Positions 42,492 to 52,179 are shown, numbered from the stretch's first letter. The stretch is 64,000 nt of DNA from Ruegeria sp. 6PALISEP08 (GCF_001238295.1 NZ_LGXZ01000007.1:218320-282319), one strand, 5' to 3'. Notes: generated from the letters alone by a model not told the origin. Program-made: numbers and translations.

Positions 42492-42917
42492 CTATTCTTG
42501 AAAATTCTGACCGCCAACTGCGCGCGACATGCCGCGAAACTCAGCGATCAGAGTGTTGTCTTGGTTGATGACGCGAACGTCATAGATGCCGCTTCGTCCG
42601 GATACAGTGACCTCTGTCGCGGTGGCGGTCAGACGGTCCCCCTTTTTTCCCGGCGCGAGATAGCTCATCATCGTGTGCTGCCCGACAGTGGAAACGTTGC
42701 GGCTGTTACAGGCAAAGGCAAAAGCGCTGTCGGCCAAGGCATGAGTGACGCCCCCATGGCACATACCGAACCCGTTACAATGATGGGACGCGACGGTCAG
42801 GGTCAGAACGGCGCGGCCTTCGTCAACTTCGGCAAGCTCCATGCCGAGCCATTTGCTTGCCTCGTCATTTGCCCACATTGCAGCGGCAGATTTTTCGGCG
42901 CGTTCTTTTGGGGTCAT
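42492..42917 (-). CDS. paaI: PaaI-type hotdog thioesterase
   Basis: The protein is 141 residues from ATG 42917, chosen over TTG 42923 because AGGGA is eight bases ahead of the ATG. HHCNGFGMCHGGVTHALADSAFAFACN is the PaaI hotdog signature with the catalytic Asp. It hydrolyses stalled aryl- or hydroxyphenylacetyl-CoA esters. It lies directly behind the paaG stop and ahead of paaK, the usual context. Confidence 0.93.
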   Translation of the reverse strand: MTPKERAEKSAAAMWANDEASKWLGMELAEVDEGRAVLTLTVASHHCNGFGMCHGGVTHALADSAFAFACNSRNVSTVGQHTMMSYLAPGKKGDRLTATATEVTVSGRSGIYDVRVINQDNTLIAEFRGMSRAVGGQNFQE

Positions 42918-42919
42918 AC

Positions 42920-43705
42920 TCAACGTCCCTGAAAATTCGGTGCGCGTTTTTCAAGGAAACTGGATACGCCTTCGGCGTAGTCCGCGCTTTCCCCGCAAGT
43001 TTTCATTGCGTCCGCTTCAATCTCAAGCTGATCGGACAGTGACGTGGTGGCCGCCGTTTGAATGCACTGTTTTGTCAGGCCCAGCCCGAGTGTGGGGCCG
43101 TTGGCCAATTGCGCGGCAAGCGCGCGAACCTCAAGCATCAGTTGATCGTCGGGCAGCGCCTTCCAGATCAGCCCCCAATTTTCTGCCTGTTTGGCTGAAA
43201 GAGGTTGAGCGGTCATGGCCAACCCCTTGGCGCGCGCCTCACCCAACAGGCGTGGCAAGTGCCAGCTGCCACCGGTGTCGGGAATCAGCCCGACCTTGGA
43301 AAAGCTCTGGATGAACTTAGCGCTTTCCCCGGCCAGAACCATGTCACAGGCCAATGCCAGATTTGCCCCTGCGCCTGCGGCAACCCCGTTTACGGCGCAT
43401 ATGACAGGGAACTCCAAGGATCGGATCAAGCGGACTAGAGGAGCATAAAACGTTCGCACCGTTTTGCTCAGGTCCGGAGCGCTATCCATTTTGGATGGGT
43501 CGCGGTCACCCAGGTCTTGACCTGCGCAGAACCCGCGCCCCGCTCCGGTCAGCAATATCGCGCGAGCCCCGTTTTCGCGCGCGGTTTTTAACGCGTCCTG
43601 AAGGGCAACGTGCATGTCCTCATTGAACGCGTTCAACTTGTCGGGGCGGTTCAGGGTAATTTCGACCCAGTTCCCGTGATCTTGTACAAGTATCGTATCG
43701 CTCAT
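42920..43705 (-). CDS. paaG: Enoyl-CoA hydratase/isomerase, PaaG type
   Basis: The protein is 261 residues of the crotonase fold: LTGAGRGFCAGQDLGDRD, ICAVNGVAAGAGANLALACDMVLAGESAKFI and FSKVGLIPDTGGSWHLPRLLG. The second oxyanion-hole loop with VGLIPDTGGSW matches PaaG, which isomerises ring-1,2-epoxyphenylacetyl-CoA to the oxepin. It heads the minus-strand operon. The operator at 43745-43762 lies about 40 bp upstream. The epoxidase it would need (paaABCDE) is not in this window. Confidence 0.88.
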   Translation of the reverse strand: MSDTILVQDHGNWVEITLNRPDKLNAFNEDMHVALQDALKTARENGARAILLTGAGRGFCAGQDLGDRDPSKMDSAPDLSKTVRTFYAPLVRLIRSLEFPVICAVNGVAAGAGANLALACDMVLAGESAKFIQSFSKVGLIPDTGGSWHLPRLLGEARAKGLAMTAQPLSAKQAENWGLIWKALPDDQLMLEVRALAAQLANGPTLGLGLTKQCIQTAATTSLSDQLEIEADAMKTCGESADYAEGVSSFLEKRAPNFQGR

Positions 43706-43744
43706 GGCTGTCTCTTCTGGTCTCGTTTCAACTTAATCATTGCA

Positions 43745-43762
43745 TTAACCGAACGGTTGGTC
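43745..43762. promoter_or_regulatory. PaaR-type operator, site 1 (paaG / hydratase-dehydrogenase intergenic)
   Basis: Read on the minus strand it is GACCAACCGTTCGGTTAA. This matches site 2 (GACCGACCGTACGGTTAA, 50068-50085) at 16 of 18 positions, with the core inverted repeat AACCG-N2-CGGTT. It can serve both divergent operons. Confidence 0.75.
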
Positions 43763-43808
43763 AATATATAAACCTGTACCGAATCTGGACCGATCAAAAG
43801 GGTTGCCG

Positions 43809-45842
43809 ATGTTGCAGTCGTCGCTGGTGAGCGTTGAAATTAAGGGTGACGTGGCTTGGGTCACGGTCAACAACCCGCCAGTGAACGCAACCTCTACCGC
43901 GGTTCGACAGGGGCTGTCCGATGCGGTTGATGCGGTTCAAGGCACGCGTGTGGCGGTGCTGTGCTGCGCGGGCAGAACCTTTATCGCAGGCGGTGATATG
44001 TCCGAGTTTGATGCGGCGCCGGTTGAGCCACATTTGCCGGACGTCATTCAGAAGATCGAAGATAGCAAAGTGCCTTTTGTCGCCTGCATTCATGGTAATG
44101 CGCTGGGCGGTGGGTTCGAGATCGCCATGGCTTGTGCCTGGCGGATCGCCGCGCCGGATGCCGGTTTTGGTCTGCCCGAGGTCAATGTGGGGCTGATCCC
44201 CGGGGCGGGGGGCACCCAACGTTTGCCGCGTCTCGTGGGAATGCAGGCTGCAATCGACATGGCGTGTTTTGGTAAAACTCTGAAAGCCGAAGCGCTGGCC
44301 GAACTCGGGGGCATTGATCTGGTCGCCGAAGACCCGAAGGTTGCAGTGCCGGGTTTTGTTGCCGCGCTGCCCGCACGTCCGATACCTGTCAGCCAGCGTT
44401 CGGTGCCAGAGTTCGCGTCTGATCTGTTGGAAACAAGTCGTCAGGCGTTGCAGAAGCGCGCCAAAGGGCAGCAATCACCACTGGAAAACCTGACCGCGCT
44501 GAGTTGGGTGTCCGAACCGTTCGCTGAGGGTCAGCCGAAAGAACGCGCCCGCCACCTGGCTCTGCGCCAAAGCGCTGAAAGCCGGGCGCTGCGCCATGCT
44601 TTCTTTGCCGAGCGCGTGGTGTCCAAGCCCGCTTTGATCAAGGGCGCCACTGCGCGCGACATTACCCGGATTGCCGTTGTGGGCGGCGGGTTGATGGGTG
44701 CAGGTATTGCCACGGCCGCGCTGAATGGTGGATTGTCGGTCACTCTGATCGAGCAGAACGCCGAGGCTGCATCGGCGGCGCAAGAGCGAGTTGAATCTCT
44801 GCTTCGGGGGGCCGTAAACCGGGGCAGGATGTCCGAGGCACAGCTGCGGGATTACCTGTTCAAATTTAAGGCCGTCGACGGCTATGCCGCTGCTGCGGAT
44901 GCAGAGTTGGCTATCGAGGCAGTGTTCGAAGACCTGTCTGTCAAGCAGGCGGTGTTTGCGGAACTGGCCAGGTACATGAACCACGATGCGATCCTGGCCA
45001 CGAATACATCCTACCTGAACCCGTTGGACATCTTTGCGGGTGTTGAAAACCAGGCCCGCTGCATTGGTCTGCATTTCTTCAGCCCGGCCCATGTGATGAA
45101 GCTGCTGGAAATAGTACATATGCCGCAGACATCTCCGGATACCGTCGCCACTGGCTTCGCGCTGGGCAAAAAGCTGCGAAAGGTTTCGGTTCTGTCCGGC
45201 ATATGCGACGGCTTTATCGGCAATCGCATGTTGGCCGCCTATCGGCGCGAGGCCGACTATTTGCTGGCGGATGGGGCGCTGCCCTATCAGGTGGACGCAG
45301 CGATGCGGGCGTTTGGGATGCCCATGGGGCCTTATGAGTTGCAGGATCTGACTGGTCTTCAAATCGCCTGGGCCAACCGACAGCGCAATGCCGCAACTCG
45401 CGACCCAAACGAACGCTACGTGCGCATCGCCGATCAGTTGTGCGAGATGGAGCGTTTTGGTCAGCGAGCGGGCAAGGGTTGGTATCGTTACTCAGATGGC
45501 GACCGTACCCCGGTCCGGGACCCTGAGGTTGAGGCGTTGATTGAAACCTACTCGGCCGAACAGGGAATCATCCGCCAGCGCTTTTCACAGCAGGACATTT
45601 CCTCGCGTATTCTGGCGGTTCTGGCCAATGAGGGTGCTTTGATCATCCAGGGCGGAATCGCGGAAAACACAGAGGCTGTCGATATGGTACAAATCCATGG
45701 GTACGGTTTTCCACGTTGGCGTGGAGGGCCAATGAACTACAGCAAGGAGATCGGTATCGACGTGTCCCACGCAGCGATGCTGACCGTTGCAGACGAAAAC
45801 CCCGGTTCGTGGCGCATCGCGAACCATCCGGGGGGCCTTTAA
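43809..45842 (+). CDS. FadB/PaaF-PaaH-like enoyl-CoA hydratase / 3-hydroxyacyl-CoA dehydrogenase
   Basis: The protein is 677 residues from ATG 43809 (AAAGGG ahead). The N-terminal crotonase half has CIHGNALGGGFEIAMACAWRIA and VNVGLIPGAGGTQRLPRLVG. The dehydrogenase half has RIAVVGGGLMGAGIATAALNGG, TNTSYLNPLDIFAG, GLHFFSPAHVMKLLEIV and GFIGNRML. It would carry out the hydration and oxidation steps of the phenylacetate pathway that separate PaaF and PaaH proteins perform elsewhere. First gene of the plus-strand operon with TRAP transporter, P450 and paaZ. Confidence 0.92.
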   Translation: MLQSSLVSVEIKGDVAWVTVNNPPVNATSTAVRQGLSDAVDAVQGTRVAVLCCAGRTFIAGGDMSEFDAAPVEPHLPDVIQKIEDSKVPFVACIHGNALGGGFEIAMACAWRIAAPDAGFGLPEVNVGLIPGAGGTQRLPRLVGMQAAIDMACFGKTLKAEALAELGGIDLVAEDPKVAVPGFVAALPARPIPVSQRSVPEFASDLLETSRQALQKRAKGQQSPLENLTALSWVSEPFAEGQPKERARHLALRQSAESRALRHAFFAERVVSKPALIKGATARDITRIAVVGGGLMGAGIATAALNGGLSVTLIEQNAEAASAAQERVESLLRGAVNRGRMSEAQLRDYLFKFKAVDGYAAAADAELAIEAVFEDLSVKQAVFAELARYMNHDAILATNTSYLNPLDIFAGVENQARCIGLHFFSPAHVMKLLEIVHMPQTSPDTVATGFALGKKLRKVSVLSGICDGFIGNRMLAAYRREADYLLADGALPYQVDAAMRAFGMPMGPYELQDLTGLQIAWANRQRNAATRDPNERYVRIADQLCEMERFGQRAGKGWYRYSDGDRTPVRDPEVEALIETYSAEQGIIRQRFSQQDISSRILAVLANEGALIIQGGIAENTEAVDMVQIHGYGFPRWRGGPMNYSKEIGIDVSHAAMLTVADENPGSWRIANHPGGL

Positions 45843-45911
45843 CATGTTGATGGTTACAAAAGCGACCATTAACGCATTCTTGACTCATGTTTCATTGGGA
45901 GGAGACAGACC

Positions 45912-46931
45912 ATGAAATTCACCAAGCTAAGCACTTTATTGGCGTCGGCCGCGCTGGCCGTTTCTGGCACAGTAGCGATGGCTGCAGACTATACGCTGAC
46001 CATCTCAAGCTGGGCACCGCCGACTCATGGCATCAACGCCAAGATGTGGCCGAAATTCGTCGAAATGGTTGAAGAGGCAACAGACGGCCAGGTCACGGCT
46101 GAACTCAAGCTGGGTATTGCACCGCCACCGGCGCAGATGGACCTGATCATGGATGGTGCGGCTGATGCTTCGATCATCTTCCACGGCTACCAGCCGGGTC
46201 GCTTTGTCACCACCAAGATGATCGAACTGCCCGGGTATGAGGGTTCGGCCGAGGACGCCTCGGTCGCTTATTGGCGCACATATGACAAGCACCTCAAGGC
46301 GGCGGATGAGCATCGCGGCGTGAAGGTGATCGCCCTGCACACGCATGGTCCTGCCCAGTTGCATTCCAGCAGCCCGGTGACCACGCTGGAAGAGGTGTCG
46401 GGTCTCAAGGTGCGTATCCCCGGTGGCGTTGGCGGGGACGTCGGAACGGCGCTGGGTGCGACCGGCATTCAGGTGCCTGCGCCGAAAGTATACGAAACCC
46501 TGGCCTCGAAAGCTGCGGATGGGGTTGTGATGCCCTTTGAATCCCGCAAGGGTTTCAAACTGACCGAAGTGGCGCAGAACGTCTACGAAGTTCCGGGCGG
46601 CCTTTATCGCGGATCGTTTGCTTTCATCATGAATGAAGACACCTTTTCCGATCTGCCCGAAGACCTGCAGGCCGCACTGGAAGAGAATGTCTTTGGCGAA
46701 CCACTGAGCCGCGAGATCGGCAAGATCTGGGACGAGATCGACGCCATCGGTCGTGAAGCAACCGAAGCCACCGAAGGCAACGCGATCAACGCGGCATCTG
46801 CTGAAGATCTGGAGCAATTCAACACGATTGCCGTGGATGTGCGCGCCAAGGTCATTGACGAAGTTAACGGCGCGGGCGTCGACGCTCAGGCCGCTTACGA
46901 CATGATCGTAAATGAAATGGCTGCCCAGTAA
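45912..46931 (+). CDS. dctP: TRAP transporter solute-binding protein (DctP family)
   Basis: The protein is 339 residues with signal peptide MKFTKLSTLLASAALAVSGTVAMA. The mature start is ADYTLTISSWAPPTHGINAKMWPKF. The middle has SGLKVRIPGGVGGDVGTALGATGIQVPAPKVYETLASKAADGVV, which includes the conserved Arg that holds the carboxylate of the ligand. It would bind an organic acid in the periplasm. The GGGAGGAG ribosome site is strong. Aromatic acids are likely ligands from context. Confidence 0.93.
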   Translation: MKFTKLSTLLASAALAVSGTVAMAADYTLTISSWAPPTHGINAKMWPKFVEMVEEATDGQVTAELKLGIAPPPAQMDLIMDGAADASIIFHGYQPGRFVTTKMIELPGYEGSAEDASVAYWRTYDKHLKAADEHRGVKVIALHTHGPAQLHSSSPVTTLEEVSGLKVRIPGGVGGDVGTALGATGIQVPAPKVYETLASKAADGVVMPFESRKGFKLTEVAQNVYEVPGGLYRGSFAFIMNEDTFSDLPEDLQAALEENVFGEPLSREIGKIWDEIDAIGREATEATEGNAINAASAEDLEQFNTIAVDVRAKVIDEVNGAGVDAQAAYDMIVNEMAAQ

Positions 46932-46988
46932 CGCAGCCGGGCTGGCGCGCTTAAACCGCCAGCCCTTTTCACCCGCCGGGGACCAATC

Positions 46989-47492
46989 ATGCACTCACTC
47001 GTGACCTTTGCGCGACGCATCAGTGTCGTTCCGACGCTGCTGGCCTGTGTGGCGCTGTTCATCCTGATGGTGATGACCTTTTTCGACGTTATCCTTCGTT
47101 CTGTCTTCAACGCCCCGATTGAGGCGGCAACCGAGTTGACCCGGATTCTGATGGCGATCCTTGTCTTCTCGGTCCTGCCCATAATCTCGGCTGGGCGCGG
47201 ACAGATCGCTGTGGACCTGACAGATGGGATTTTCGCGCGTTTGCGGCTGAGCCGGGTGCGTGATGCGATTGTGTATCTGGTGTCCGGCATCATGCTGATC
47301 TGGCCGATCCAGCGCGTCTGGGTGCTGGCTGAACGGGCGCGGGATTACGGCGATGTCACCGAATACCTGTCTATCCCGGTCTTCTATCTGGGTTGGTTCA
47401 TCGCCGCTTTCACCGCGATCACTGCTGTTGCGATGATCATCACCGGGATTTTGCACATTATTGCCCCCCAAGCCTTGTCGGAGCACTCCTAA
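46989..47492 (+). CDS. dctQ: TRAP transporter small membrane subunit (DctQ family)
   Basis: The protein is 167 residues with four hydrophobic spans (LACVALFILMVMTFFDVILR, LTRILMAILVFSVLPII, IVYLVSGIMLIWPI, IAAFTAITAVAMIITGIL). Length and helix pattern fit DctQ. The stop overlaps the dctM start (TAATG). Confidence 0.9.
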   Translation: MHSLVTFARRISVVPTLLACVALFILMVMTFFDVILRSVFNAPIEAATELTRILMAILVFSVLPIISAGRGQIAVDLTDGIFARLRLSRVRDAIVYLVSGIMLIWPIQRVWVLAERARDYGDVTEYLSIPVFYLGWFIAAFTAITAVAMIITGILHIIAPQALSEHS

Positions 47493-48844
47493 TGACTGCC
47501 GCTTTGATCGGTTTCGCCCTTGTCCTTGTTCTGGTGCTGCTGCGCCTGCCCATTGTGTTTGCGATGGGGCTCGTTGGGACGCTTGGCTTTGCATATGAAC
47601 GCGGTGGCAGCATCCTGTCCGAACGTGGGTTGAAGGCTGCGATGTCCATGGTGGGCCGCCAGATCACCGACACGGCGCAGGATTATGGGCTGTCGGTTGT
47701 GCCGCTGTTCATCCTGATGGGGCTGTTCGTAAACAAGGGTGGCCTTGCGCGCGAGCTTTATGCGGTGTCAAACGCCTTCCTTGGCCATTTCCGCGGCGGC
47801 ATTGCAATGGCCACGGTTGCTGCGTGTGGAGGGTTTTCCGCCATTTGCGGCTCGTCTCTGGCAACGGCGGCAACCATGTCCAAAGTCGCGATGCCGGAAA
47901 TGCGCCGCTACGGTTATTCGGATGAGCTGTCTACGGCGTCGATTGCTGCCGGCGGTACGTTGGGGATCCTTATCCCTCCATCGGTCATTCTGGTGATCTA
48001 TGGCCTTTTGACCGAAACTTCGATTGGCAAGCTTTTCGTTGCGGGTATCATCCCTGGCGTGCTGGGCATCCTGTTCTATCTGCTGGCGGTGCGCTGGACC
48101 GTTTGGCGCAGACCCGACGCCGGACCGGCAGGGGAGCGGCACGGCTGGGGCGAACGTCTCTTGGCCCTGCGCTCGGTCTGGGCCGTGTTGCTGCTGTTCT
48201 TTCTTGTGATAGGCGGGTTGTACGGGGTGTTTGACTTCTACCCTCTGAACCTCACCTTCAGCCCGACAGAGGCTGCTGGAATGGGCGCGATGGGTGCGTT
48301 CCTGATTGCCCTGTCACGGGGCGGGCTGACCCTTGGTTCGACCTTTGAAGTGCTGAAGGAGACCAGTTTCACCGCGGCGGCGCTGTTCTCGGTTCTGATC
48401 GGGGCGCAGATCTTTTCGAATTTCATCAACCTGGCCGGTCTTCCTGAAGCGCTGATCACTCTGGTGACGGCCTATGAGGTTGAGCCGTTTGTGGTGATCC
48501 TGATGATCCTCGGGATCTACATCATACTGGGCTGTGTCTTTGAATCGCTGTCGATGCTGTTGCTGACGGTGCCGATCTTTTTCCCGTTGGTCACGTCGCT
48601 GGGTTATGATCCGATCTGGTTCGGCATCGTTGTTGTCGTCGTAACCGAGATCAGCCTGATCACTCCCCCGGTCGGATTGAACGTGTTCATTCTGAAAGGT
48701 GTGGTTGGGGATGTCTCAACCGGGACCATCTTCAAAGGTGTCACACCGTTTTGGGTCGCGGATATCTTCCGTCTGGCGCTAATCGTTCTGGTGCCGTGGC
48801 TGGTGCTGGTTCTGCCGGAGCAGATGGGGGCGATGGGTCACTGA
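47492..48844 (+). CDS. dctM: TRAP transporter large membrane subunit (DctM family)
   Basis: The protein is 450 residues from ATG 47492, overlapping the dctQ stop. It has about 12 hydrophobic spans. Signatures include SVVPLFILMGLFVNKGGLARELY, GFSAICGSSLATAATMSKVAMPEMRRYGYS and TLGILIPPSVILVIYGLLTETSIGKLF, the best conserved part of DctM. GLNVFILKGVVGDVS is near the end. It forms the sodium-driven channel. Its stop overlaps the ATG of the P450 gene (TGATG), tying transport and oxidation together. Confidence 0.94.
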   Translation: MTAALIGFALVLVLVLLRLPIVFAMGLVGTLGFAYERGGSILSERGLKAAMSMVGRQITDTAQDYGLSVVPLFILMGLFVNKGGLARELYAVSNAFLGHFRGGIAMATVAACGGFSAICGSSLATAATMSKVAMPEMRRYGYSDELSTASIAAGGTLGILIPPSVILVIYGLLTETSIGKLFVAGIIPGVLGILFYLLAVRWTVWRRPDAGPAGERHGWGERLLALRSVWAVLLLFFLVIGGLYGVFDFYPLNLTFSPTEAAGMGAMGAFLIALSRGGLTLGSTFEVLKETSFTAAALFSVLIGAQIFSNFINLAGLPEALITLVTAYEVEPFVVILMILGIYIILGCVFESLSMLLLTVPIFFPLVTSLGYDPIWFGIVVVVVTEISLITPPVGLNVFILKGVVGDVSTGTIFKGVTPFWVADIFRLALIVLVPWLVLVLPEQMGAMGH

Positions 48845-50031
48845 TGTTCTCGCTGACCGCACTTCCCATCGGTTTTCACGAAGACCCTTATCCAGCTTAT
48901 GCTGCGCTGCGCGAGGAAACTCCTGTCTGCCAGCAAGCGGATGGTTCGGTCATCCTGTCGCGCTATGAAGATCTGGATGTGGTGTACCGGGATACGGTGC
49001 GGTTCATCTCGGACAAGAAGGCGGTTTTCGGGCCAAAATACGGGGTAGACAGCCCGTTATACGAACACCACACGACCAGTTTGGTGTTCAATGACCCACC
49101 GCTGCACACCCGGGTTCGCAAGGTGATGGTCGGTGCGATGAACCCGCGTGCGCTGTCGCAGATGGAGCCGGGCCTGATACAGCTGGTCGACGGCTTGCTG
49201 GATCAGATGCAGGCCAAGGGCACTGTTGAGTTGATCGAGGATTTTGCCGGGGCTATCCCGATCGAGATCATCGGCAACTTATTGGGTATACCCCGATCCG
49301 AGCGCGGACCTCTGCGAGACTGGTCTCTGGCCATTTTGGGCGCGTTGGAGCCGCAGCTGACTCCTGAACAGGAAGACTGGGGCAACCACGCGGTGTCGAA
49401 CTTCAAAGAGTTCTTGCGCCACATCATAGATGATCGTCGCGCCAATCCGGGTGACCCGTCAACGGACGTGCTGACCCGACTGATGCAGGACGACACCGAT
49501 GGTGGCCTGACAGAAGTTGAGCTGTATCAGAACTGTATTTTCATCCTGAATGCTGGGCACGAAACAACAACCAACCTGATCGGTAACGCGCTAGAGCTGC
49601 TGGACCGGCATCGGGACAAGCGGGCTGAACTGCTGGCTTACCCAGAGCTTATCAACACCGCCGTGGATGAGTTCCTGCGACTGGAAAGCCCGAACCAATT
49701 CGGCAATCGACTGACCACCGAGGATGTTGCGTTTCATGGTCACACCATTCCCGCCGGGACGGACATCCATCTTTGCATCGGTGCCGCTAACCGTGATCCG
49801 CGGCAGTTTGCCGAGCCTGGCGATGTGATCCTGGACCGCCGCCCCAATAAACACCACGCGTTTGCAGGTGGGCCTCATACCTGCGTTGGCCTGACTCTGG
49901 CCCGCATGGAGGGCCGGGTGGCGGTCGGTCGGTTTCTGACCCGCTTCCCGGATTATTGCATCACCGAAGGTGCTGAACGTGGTGGCCGCATCCGGTTCCG
50001 GGGTTTCGCGCGACTGCCCGCGCAGGTTTGA
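48844..50031 (+). CDS. Cytochrome P450
   Basis: The protein is 395 residues from ATG 48844, which overlaps the dctM stop. Landmarks: LVFNDPPLHTRVRKVM (C-helix), IFILNAGHETTTNLIG (I-helix with Thr for oxygen activation), EFLRLESP (ExxR type) and FAGGPHTCVGLTLARME with the haem-ligand Cys. It is a soluble bacterial class I P450. No ferredoxin or reductase gene is beside it. Being coupled to a TRAP carrier and ahead of paaZ, it may hydroxylate or demethylate an imported aromatic acid before CoA activation. That function is an inference. Confidence 0.93.
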   Translation: MFSLTALPIGFHEDPYPAYAALREETPVCQQADGSVILSRYEDLDVVYRDTVRFISDKKAVFGPKYGVDSPLYEHHTTSLVFNDPPLHTRVRKVMVGAMNPRALSQMEPGLIQLVDGLLDQMQAKGTVELIEDFAGAIPIEIIGNLLGIPRSERGPLRDWSLAILGALEPQLTPEQEDWGNHAVSNFKEFLRHIIDDRRANPGDPSTDVLTRLMQDDTDGGLTEVELYQNCIFILNAGHETTTNLIGNALELLDRHRDKRAELLAYPELINTAVDEFLRLESPNQFGNRLTTEDVAFHGHTIPAGTDIHLCIGAANRDPRQFAEPGDVILDRRPNKHHAFAGGPHTCVGLTLARMEGRVAVGRFLTRFPDYCITEGAERGGRIRFRGFARLPAQV

Positions 50032-50067
50032 AATGTACGGGTTGAGGTGTTTTTTGCTAATAACAAC

Positions 50068-50085
50068 GACCGACCGTACGGTTAA
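50068..50085. promoter_or_regulatory. PaaR-type operator, site 2 (upstream of paaZ)
   Basis: GACCGACCGTACGGTTAA contains ACCG-TA-CGGT and matches site 1 at 16 of 18 positions. It lies 64 bp ahead of paaZ, so paaZ probably has its own promoter besides read-through from the P450 gene. Confidence 0.75.
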
Positions 50086-50148
50086 ATATATGATCTCACC
50101 CGCTCCTAAAAGCGAGGCGAGGATCCAGACACTGATGAGGAGACGCTC

Positions 50149-52179
50149 ATGACCATCCAACAGATATCCAGCTTTGCCGCCGGTGCGTGGGTGCCGCCTG
50201 GTGCCGGGGCGCGCAATATTGCCAGCGCCGTAACGGGCGAGGTGATTGCCACAGCGGGAAACGCGGACCTGGACGTGCAGGGGATGCTGGACTATGCGCG
50301 CAAAGTCGGCGGGCCGGCCCTGCGCAAGATGACCTTTCACGAGCGAGCCAAGATGCTCAAAGCACTTTCGCTGCATCTAGGCCAGAACAAGCAGGCGCTT
50401 TATGACCTGTCTTTCAACACAGGCGCAACGCAGTCGGACCATATGATCGACATCGACGGCGGCATCGGCACGATGTTTGTCTTTGCCTCGAAAGGTCGCC
50501 GGGAAATGCCGGACGGGCATGTCTATCTGGATGGTGATGTTGAGCAACTGTCGCGCAATGGTACGTTTCTGGGTCAACACATTTGTACACCGCTGCGCGG
50601 CGTGGCGGTTCACATCAACGCGTTCAACTTTCCGGTCTGGGGAATGTTGGAGAAACTGGCGCCAACCCTGTTGGCTGGTGTTCCGGCCATCGTCAAACCG
50701 GCGACGAACTCCTGCTACGTGACCGAGTTGTGTGTGCGGTTGATGCTGGAATCTGGTATCTTGCCCGCCGGTGCGCTTCAGTTGGTTTCGGGTGGTTTGG
50801 GTGACATGCTGGACCGTATGACCTTGCAGGACGTGGTCAGTTTTACCGGCTCGGCGGATACGGCGCTGAAACTTCGCTCCAACCCGGTGATCCTGGAAAA
50901 CTCCGTACGGTTCGTCGCGGAACAGGACAGCCTGAACTGTTCGATCCTTGGCCCTGACGCTGTTCCGGGCACGCCCGAGTTTGACCTATTCGTCAAGGAA
51001 GTCCAGCGCGAGATGACCACAAAGGCAGGGCAGAAATGCACAGCAATCCGTCGGATCATCGCGCCTGAGGCACAGGTGCAGGCGGTGATCGAGGCATTGT
51101 CCGCGCGGCTGGCCAAAACCGTCATCGGCGATCCAAGGCTGGAAACCACGCGCATGGGCGCGTTGGTCTCGAACGGTCAGAAACGCGACGTTCTGGAAAA
51201 GGTCGCGATCATCGGCCAAGAGGCCGAGCGCGTCTTTGGCAACCCCGATGATTTTACAGTCGATGGCGCGGATCCTGAAAAAGGGGCCTTTTTGCCGCCC
51301 ATGCTTTACCACTGTGCTGACCCGGACGCCGCGCAGCGCGTGCATGATACCGAAGCCTTTGGTCCGGTCAGCACGGTCATGGGTTATCGCGATCTCGACC
51401 ATGCAATTGAACTGGCAAACCGGGGACAGGGATCTTTGGTGGCATCGGTCATTACGCATGACCCTGACGCGGCGCGTCACGTCGCCATTGGGGCAGGGGC
51501 CTATCATGGGCGTTTGTACTTCAACAACCGCGACTCGATGAAGGAGTCCACCGGTCACGGCTCACCTTTGCCACACATGGTGCATGGCGGCCCCGGGCGC
51601 GCTGGCGGAGGCGAAGAGATGGGCGGCGTGCGTGGTGTAAAACACTACATGCAACGGACCGCTATTCAGGGCTCGCCTGATCTGCTGACTGCGATTGGAA
51701 ACAGATGGGTGCCCGGCGCGACCGAGGTCAAGGGCCCCGCTCATCCGTTCACACGCAGGTTTCATGACCTTGCCATTGGCGAGACCATCCACACGGAACC
51801 GCGTACCATTACTATGGAAGACATCGAACACTTCGCCACTTTCACAGGCGATACGTTCTACGCCCACATGGACCAGGCAGCGGCGGAACGGAACCCGTTC
51901 TTCCCGGGGCGGGTGGCCCATGGCTATCTTCTGCTATCTTTTGCTGCCGGGCTGTTCGTCGAACCAAATGAAGGGCCGGTGCTGGCCAACACCGGCCTGG
52001 ACGGGCTGCGTTTTATGAAGCCGGTTGAAGCCGGTGACAGCATCAAAGTACGCTTGACGGTTAAGGCAAAGACCCAACGCAACGATGAATATGGAGAAGT
52101 GCGCTGGCATGTCATCCTGACGCAGCAGGATGATGAACAAGTCGCGGAATATGAGTTGCTGACAATGGTTGCCTATTAG
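50149..52179 (+). CDS. paaZ: PaaZ: aldehyde dehydrogenase / MaoC-type enoyl hydratase fusion
   Basis: The protein is 676 residues. The N-terminal 520 residues are an aldehyde dehydrogenase with INAFNFPVWGMLEKLAPTLLAG, VSFTGSADTALKL and the catalytic Cys in KAGQKCTAIRRI. The HGSPLPHMVHGGPGRAGGGEE stretch is a PaaZ hallmark. The C-terminal 150 residues are a MaoC hotdog hydratase: FATFTGDTFYAHMD and FFPGRVAHGYLLLSFAAGLF. The enzyme opens oxepin-CoA and oxidises the resulting semialdehyde. It is the last gene of the plus-strand phenylacetate-type operon. Confidence 0.95.
   Translation: MTIQQISSFAAGAWVPPGAGARNIASAVTGEVIATAGNADLDVQGMLDYARKVGGPALRKMTFHERAKMLKALSLHLGQNKQALYDLSFNTGATQSDHMIDIDGGIGTMFVFASKGRREMPDGHVYLDGDVEQLSRNGTFLGQHICTPLRGVAVHINAFNFPVWGMLEKLAPTLLAGVPAIVKPATNSCYVTELCVRLMLESGILPAGALQLVSGGLGDMLDRMTLQDVVSFTGSADTALKLRSNPVILENSVRFVAEQDSLNCSILGPDAVPGTPEFDLFVKEVQREMTTKAGQKCTAIRRIIAPEAQVQAVIEALSARLAKTVIGDPRLETTRMGALVSNGQKRDVLEKVAIIGQEAERVFGNPDDFTVDGADPEKGAFLPPMLYHCADPDAAQRVHDTEAFGPVSTVMGYRDLDHAIELANRGQGSLVASVITHDPDAARHVAIGAGAYHGRLYFNNRDSMKESTGHGSPLPHMVHGGPGRAGGGEEMGGVRGVKHYMQRTAIQGSPDLLTAIGNRWVPGATEVKGPAHPFTRRFHDLAIGETIHTEPRTITMEDIEHFATFTGDTFYAHMDQAAAERNPFFPGRVAHGYLLLSFAAGLFVEPNEGPVLANTGLDGLRFMKPVEAGDSIKVRLTVKAKTQRNDEYGEVRWHVILTQQDDEQVAEYELLTMVAY

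Noticed and set aside
45844..45915. 23-codon ORF overlapping the dctP start (ATGA)
   Set aside because: No ribosome site of its own and no conserved feature. The overlap is probably chance.
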